Assembly: GCF_040802235.1 (NCBI RefSeq)
Contig: NC_133157.1
Span: 90,506,001 to 90,570,000, forward strand
Origin: Manis javanica
Taxonomy: Eukaryota > Chordata > Mammalia > Pholidota > Manidae
Direction of reading: 5' to 3'
Length of the DNA stretch: 64,000 nt
In this document: positions 59,757 through 64,000 of the stretch, in pieces
How positions within the stretch are numbered: position 1 is the first letter of the stretch
How the letters are laid out: each line of letters opens with the position of its first letter
The notes under the pieces: model-generated
What the model saw: the letters and a program-made list of their open reading frames with translations, nothing else
What the model was told of the DNA's origin: nothing
Databases searched by the model: none
Made by a program: the position numbers and the translations under genes

Positions 59757-60079
59757 TATAGTTGACCCTTGAATGAAGTGGGGGTTAGGGTTGTCGACCC
59801 CTGTGCATCCAAAAGTCTGTGCATAACTTTTGACTCCCCCAAAACTTAACTACTAAGAGCTTACTGTTTACTGGAAGCTTTATTGATAACATAAATAGTC
59901 AATTAACACTTTTGTATATGTCTATACACTGTATTCTTACAATAAATTAAGCTAGAGAAAAGAAATGCTTTTTTAAAATTGTCGCAAATCTTCAGAAATG
60001 TTTCTAATATACTTATTGAAAAACATCCATGTATAAAAGTAGAGCTATGCCGTTCAAACATGCTGTTCAAGGGCAAGTC
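59757..60079 (-). mobile_element. MER2-like (Tigger-derived) DNA transposon
   Basis: The left terminus reads gttgacccttgaatgaagtg after a TA, followed by cccccaaaacttaactacta, gataacataaatagtcaatt, tacactgtattcttacaata and agctagagaaaagaaatgct. The right end (60049-60079) carries gttcaaacatgctgttcaag, the partner inverted repeat. This is a nonautonomous TcMar-Tigger element with an internal deletion, mutated and long inactive. Confidence 0.75.
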
Positions 60080-60254
60080 TATTTCTAAAATCGTAAGGCT
60101 TTTAATTAACATGTAATATGGTTAAATGTTTTTTAAAAATATTTCCCTAGTGTAAACATTTGTTTCAACTTGCCAGGTATTTATTGATTGTTTATTATAA
60201 AAATCTGAAATAAATTCTAATGAATATAATACAGCTATTATACATATGTTTCCA
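60080..60254. other. AT-rich unrecognised sequence
   Basis: This is an AT-rich stretch between the MER2-like element and a MIR. No feature is seen. Confidence 0.5.
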
Positions 60255-60440
60255 CCTCAGTACATTTGTTAAGCACTTAATACATCCTGGATACTTAGGG
60301 AGGGGCTTGTCATCAATATTAACCCTCATCCTCATAAAATCCTCGTTCTCTATCTATTATTGGCCTTAGTTTACAACATAAAATGAGAGTTTATAAGACG
60401 TATTCATGATTACAGAGCAGGAAAACTTGAACACAATTCT
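60255..60440 (-). mobile_element. MIR SINE
   Basis: The plus strand reads ttgttaagcacttaatacat, cctggatacttagggagggg, taaccctcatcctcataaaa, ctatctattattggccttag and attacagagcaggaaaactt, in the order of the antisense MIR body. Confidence 0.55.
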
Positions 60441-63400
60441 TTTGATTCTGAAATGTAGGATTTCTCTCAATGTGCATGGAACTCAGCAATACTAAAAGGA
60501 ACATCTATGCAGAGCTAAAAATGTGCTGAGGGTTCAATCCATGCCCACGCAGGAGAAGCATCGTGGCTGGAAGCACTGGGGAAGCTGCAGGCAGTTGCCG
60601 GTGCAACAGAGGCAGTTGGTGATGTTTAGGGACAAAACCACCCGTATCCTCTCCCCCTGTGTGCCTCCCGCGAAGGACTGAGTAGGGCAAAGTGAGACCC
60701 CCACACATTTACTGTCCTTCTGAAATGTCTTGAAATGTTTCCTTTTTCTGCTGCTCTGGATATAACATAATTCTAACTTTAAAAAGTCTCATGAACAGGA
60801 CTGGGAACCCCATTATCAAATAATCACCTAGAAACTTGGAGCTGTGTGCTATGAAATGAGTCCCCAAAGACACTAAAAATGATTGATGGCAGATTATTTG
60901 GAAAGCATGTAATATATCACTTTTCAGATACTCATATTGCACATGAGGCATTAAACATCAGTGAAGTCCTAGAGTAAAGAAACTTATTCTGTTTAACCTA
61001 GCACTTCCCAGACTTTTCCAACTTTTTAAACCTTTCTATCTTATCATGCCTGCTCCCAGTTAACAGAGCATCCTTCCAGACTAGATGGGCAGTAGTCCTC
61101 CTGTGCCCTAAGCAGCTCAGAGAATATCCTGCCTCCCCAAATCTGAGGTCAGCATTACATGGCAAGGTCCTGTGTCTCCCCAGGAGCCTGTGGGGAGACC
61201 ACATGGCCTGGGTGGCTAGAACAGAGGAACTTCGCCTTTGAATTTGGGCCCTTGTGCTGTGGCCATGGCTGCCCTCTGCGCTTGCTCATAGAGACTTGCA
61301 TTCCCTGCTGCCCCCCTTCTGAGTAACCCTCAGGGGCCACCAGCCTGGTTTCCATTTGTGTTTTGTCTTTGTGCCCTCTCCTGGATTGCCCACAGCCAGG
61401 TGCCCTTTATCCCGCATTCCACCCTGCCTGGCCTACCCCAGCCTCCCAGAATGAGGCCTAAGGCTCTCCTCACCCGCTGGGCTCCTCATAGCCGCCACCC
61501 AGGGTGTGGCTTCGGTCACCCTGCCTTCTGTAAGGACTGCCTGTCTCAGCTTTCCGAGAGGAAAACATGCCATTTTGTTTACATTTGTCAATGTGTTTTG
61601 ATTTGCATCCTTCTTTACTGAGTCTCATGCCTTCCTTCAATTATTTTTGAAATTTTAAAATTAATCCAATACCATGAAGAAAAACAAACGAACTTCTGTC
61701 TGCAACTTACTATGAAACAGAACAACAAATAGGAAGGATTGATGAATGGCTGGGGGACAGACTTGTGATAAAGCAAATACTCTATAGCAAAAGGTTGGTG
61801 TAGGATGTGCGGAAACTGGCGTTTGCTGCAAAATTACTTCACTTCTTTGGTATACTTGAAATTTTTCCTAAGAGATTGTTGTGGGGAATTGGAGCAGTGG
61901 TGCTTCTGGGATATGGTTTTTTAAATGACACAGCACCAGTTGTGCTCGCCAAGGAAGGAAGCCCATGCAGCTGGGAGAAGCTGCTGCTGCTGTGAATCGT
62001 CCAAAACAAAGGCTGCTTGGGATGGGCTGCTCACGCTCCAGCCGGAGCTTGATGTACCAGCCAAGCTCTTATGCTGAGGTGGGGGTGTTCACAGGGTCCT
62101 TTGCTGGGCTTACCTCCTGGGGACTGTGCTCAGAGTCCAGAGCCCACCAGGACGTTTGCCTGGCTGTGTCCTAGGGGCCCACTTCCTCTTTCCCCCACGA
62201 GCCTAACCCTTCAAGTCCCAGCTGGATCACACACCAAACCCCAAAGGAAGAAGCCAAGGGCTGTTTGCTCCATGGGATACCTTCCAAATCTGTTTCCCAG
62301 CTGTCTGCCCCTGGAAGAGGCAAACTACAGTTAACACCACATCTCCGATGAGGGGCTGGTTTCTGCATGATGAATTTGCTTAGGAAACAATCATGTCCAA
62401 TCCATGCCTCGGTTAACACTGGCAGGCTGGAAAAATGTGCAGGCAAGTAATTATGAGTGTTGTTTAAACAATTCCTTTTGTTATGTTCTCCTCTGCATGG
62501 GGAGTGTGAAGACTTGGCATCATGGATGAGGTAGGGGCAGAGTACTTGGGGTGGGGGCCTGCCCTTTACCCAGAAGCATCAGCAAAACCCTGTAGGGGCC
62601 CTTCTGAAGCAAAGTGAGCCCCAAACCCTGCACGAAGTAAGTGTACCCTGAAAGTAACAACTCCAGAAAGTTAACTGCTCCAGTAATGGCATCATTTCCA
62701 AAGTAATAGGTCTGTGTCTATTTTAAGGGAAATGAAAGGTCTTAAACGCCCACCCTAAAACCCTTGGGTTAAAGGTGACTAGGAGAGGAGTGGGAAATAA
62801 TCAAGCAGGCTTTGGGGACATCAAGCTCATCAGGAATGTGCACTGGACAATGATTTTAAGGCACGGGATCCATATAGCTTCGAATGTCAGCTGCATTTGC
62901 ATTAAGTTAGCACTGAACTCTGTGCCACAGATTTCTGCACCATGGAGTTTTCAAGTGGTATTTTAAGAATCTGGGAGGAAAGAACATGTAAGGGGGGATG
63001 ACTGGCCCCAGGGATTCTTCATGTCCAGAAACTGGCCCCGCTGTGAGGCTTTCCGCCAGGTGAACACCAACCACAGGACTCGTTACCTGGCCTGGGAATG
63101 CCCCGCCCAGGAACAGATGCCAGGACAGGAAGCCCGGAAGCCAGTGTGGAGACTCAGCAGGGCCTGATCTCGGAAGGGTCGGAGCACATTCCGTGTGGGG
63201 TGCAAGGGAAGAGTTAGGGACTGCTCGTTAGCCCTGGTGCAGCGTCGGCAGCAGCAGGAAGTGGAGAAACGGCCTCTGGACTTGGAAAAGCCATCCATCC
63301 CCCAGTATCAGGGCCTCATACAAGATGGAACAATGGCACACCCCAGCTGGCCGGCAGGAGAGGCAATAGGTGTGAGAGCATCTGCCCACAGGGCATTCCC

Positions 63401-63844
63401 CAGCCCCACCGAAGAGTTGCAGGATGGCTCACAAACATGATGACAGCAGTTCCCATGAGAATAAAATGCAACTGAACAACACACACACAGCTGAGGGAAC
63501 ATGAGGGCAGGGGTGTGAGGCAGAGTGATCTGGGAAGCCAGGATCTGCAGCATCAGATGCCCTGGGTGGCTTGTCATAGACTGGAGTCCAGGGCAGTGGG
63601 ATCCCGGGCCTTCTTCTAAACCCTGAGAACCACCACACCAGGCATGTGCGGAGGAAATCAGGAGCTATTCAGCTATGGGATCTTAATGTGGAAGTGAGTG
63701 TTGACATACACTTGTTTTCTAGTGAGAGAATGTAAATGCTCATCAGATAGATCACCCGCTAACCTTCAATGCCATCACTAAATTTCTGGAAAGCCATGGG
63801 AAAATGGAACCATGATCAGACAGTAATGGATTTGAAATTGTTAA
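60441..63844. other. Unrecognised sequence
   Basis: No recognised exon, RNA gene or repeat was found. Open frames are short, overlapping and without known domains. Confidence 0.45.
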
Positions 63845-64000
63845 TAGTTACCAAATATTTACGAAAGGTCAGTGTCTGGGCTGTGTGTGGCCCACGGATG
63901 ATCTCATTTTCATCCTGGAGGCAGGCGTCATGACCACTGCCATTTTAGGGATGAAGAAGCAAGGCCTTGAATGTTAATTTCCCCAAGGTCATGCAATAGG
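63845..64000 (-). mobile_element. MIR SINE fragment, cut by window edge
   Basis: The plus strand has gatgatctcattttcatcct, ccattttagggatgaagaag and ttccccaaggtcatgcaata, which follow the antisense MIR order (as in cattttacagatgaggaaac...cccaaggtcac). It continues past the right edge. Confidence 0.6.

Noticed and set aside
1-64000. A new defence, toxin or metabolic gene system
   Set aside because: The window is mammalian and dominated by transposable elements. Nothing supports a novel multigene system; the real novelty candidates are the L1 leader repeat, ORF1 expansion and composite 3' end.

Overview
The window is nuclear DNA from a placental mammal. It is dominated by LINE-1 (L1) copies of several ages, with MaLR (MLT1-type) and ERVL retroviral relics, MIR SINEs, a MER2-like DNA transposon and long stretches of unrecognised, probably intergenic or intronic sequence. 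No host exon, tRNA, rRNA or CRISPR array was recognised. No bacterial-style gene organisation is present. Shared relics (MIR, MLT1, MER2, ERVL, L1M) show a eutherian. No Alu, B1/B2, carnivore tRNA-Lys SINE, bovine BovB-type or similar young SINE is visible, while young L1 is present. That pattern, and the L1 tail type, fits a laurasiatherian and perhaps a pangolin, but the species is inference from memory, not shown by the sequence.

The centrepiece is a full-length, apparently intact L1 on the minus strand (8253-16986). It is bounded by a perfect 17-bp target-site duplication (8239-8255 and 16987-17003) and ends in a pure 23-T tract. It carries a 5' UTR with a 211-bp tandem repeat, an intact ORF1 of 307 codons with an 11-residue repeat expanded in its coiled coil, an intact ORF2 of 1280 codons with every endonuclease and reverse transcriptase catalytic residue checked in place, and an unusually long composite 3' region. 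That region holds two internal A-rich tracts and about 1.64 kb of sequence that does not look like L1. ORF1p would coat the RNA, and ORF2p would nick target DNA and reverse-transcribe. The observed duplication and a TT/AAAG-type nick site match this mechanism.

A sibling L1 of a related but different subfamily enters from the left edge (1-1399, minus strand). It has the 5' UTR and the first 175 codons of ORF1, still open, but lacks both the 5' UTR tandem repeat and the ORF1 expansion. The two copies therefore give a before/after view of the 5' UTR and the coiled coil.

The rest, left to right: MLT1-type LTRs (2.2-3.1 kb); an L1M 3' end (3.7-4.0 kb); unrecognised sequence with a MIR (4-8.2 kb); the full-length L1 (8.25-17.0 kb); unrecognised, partly GC-rich DNA (17-20.4 kb); an MLT1 plus a TG-type repeat (20.4-20.9 kb); unrecognised DNA and an MLT1 (20.9-23.9 kb); a nearly full-length ancient plus-strand L1 (24.7-29.6 kb); unrecognised DNA (29.6-31.8 kb); a run of L1 fragments (31.8-35.6 kb); a 38-bp minisatellite whose units each carry a splice-donor-like motif (36.2-36.4 kb); MIRs and a hAT-like repeat (37-41.7 kb); an MLT1 (41.8-42.3 kb); an ancient minus-strand L1 interrupted by a younger L1 tail (42.3-46.2 kb) plus another L1M piece; an MLT1 (48.8-49.1 kb); an antisense ERVL pol relic (51.9-54.4 kb); a possible LTR (57 kb); a MER2-like element (59.8 kb); and MIRs to the right edge.
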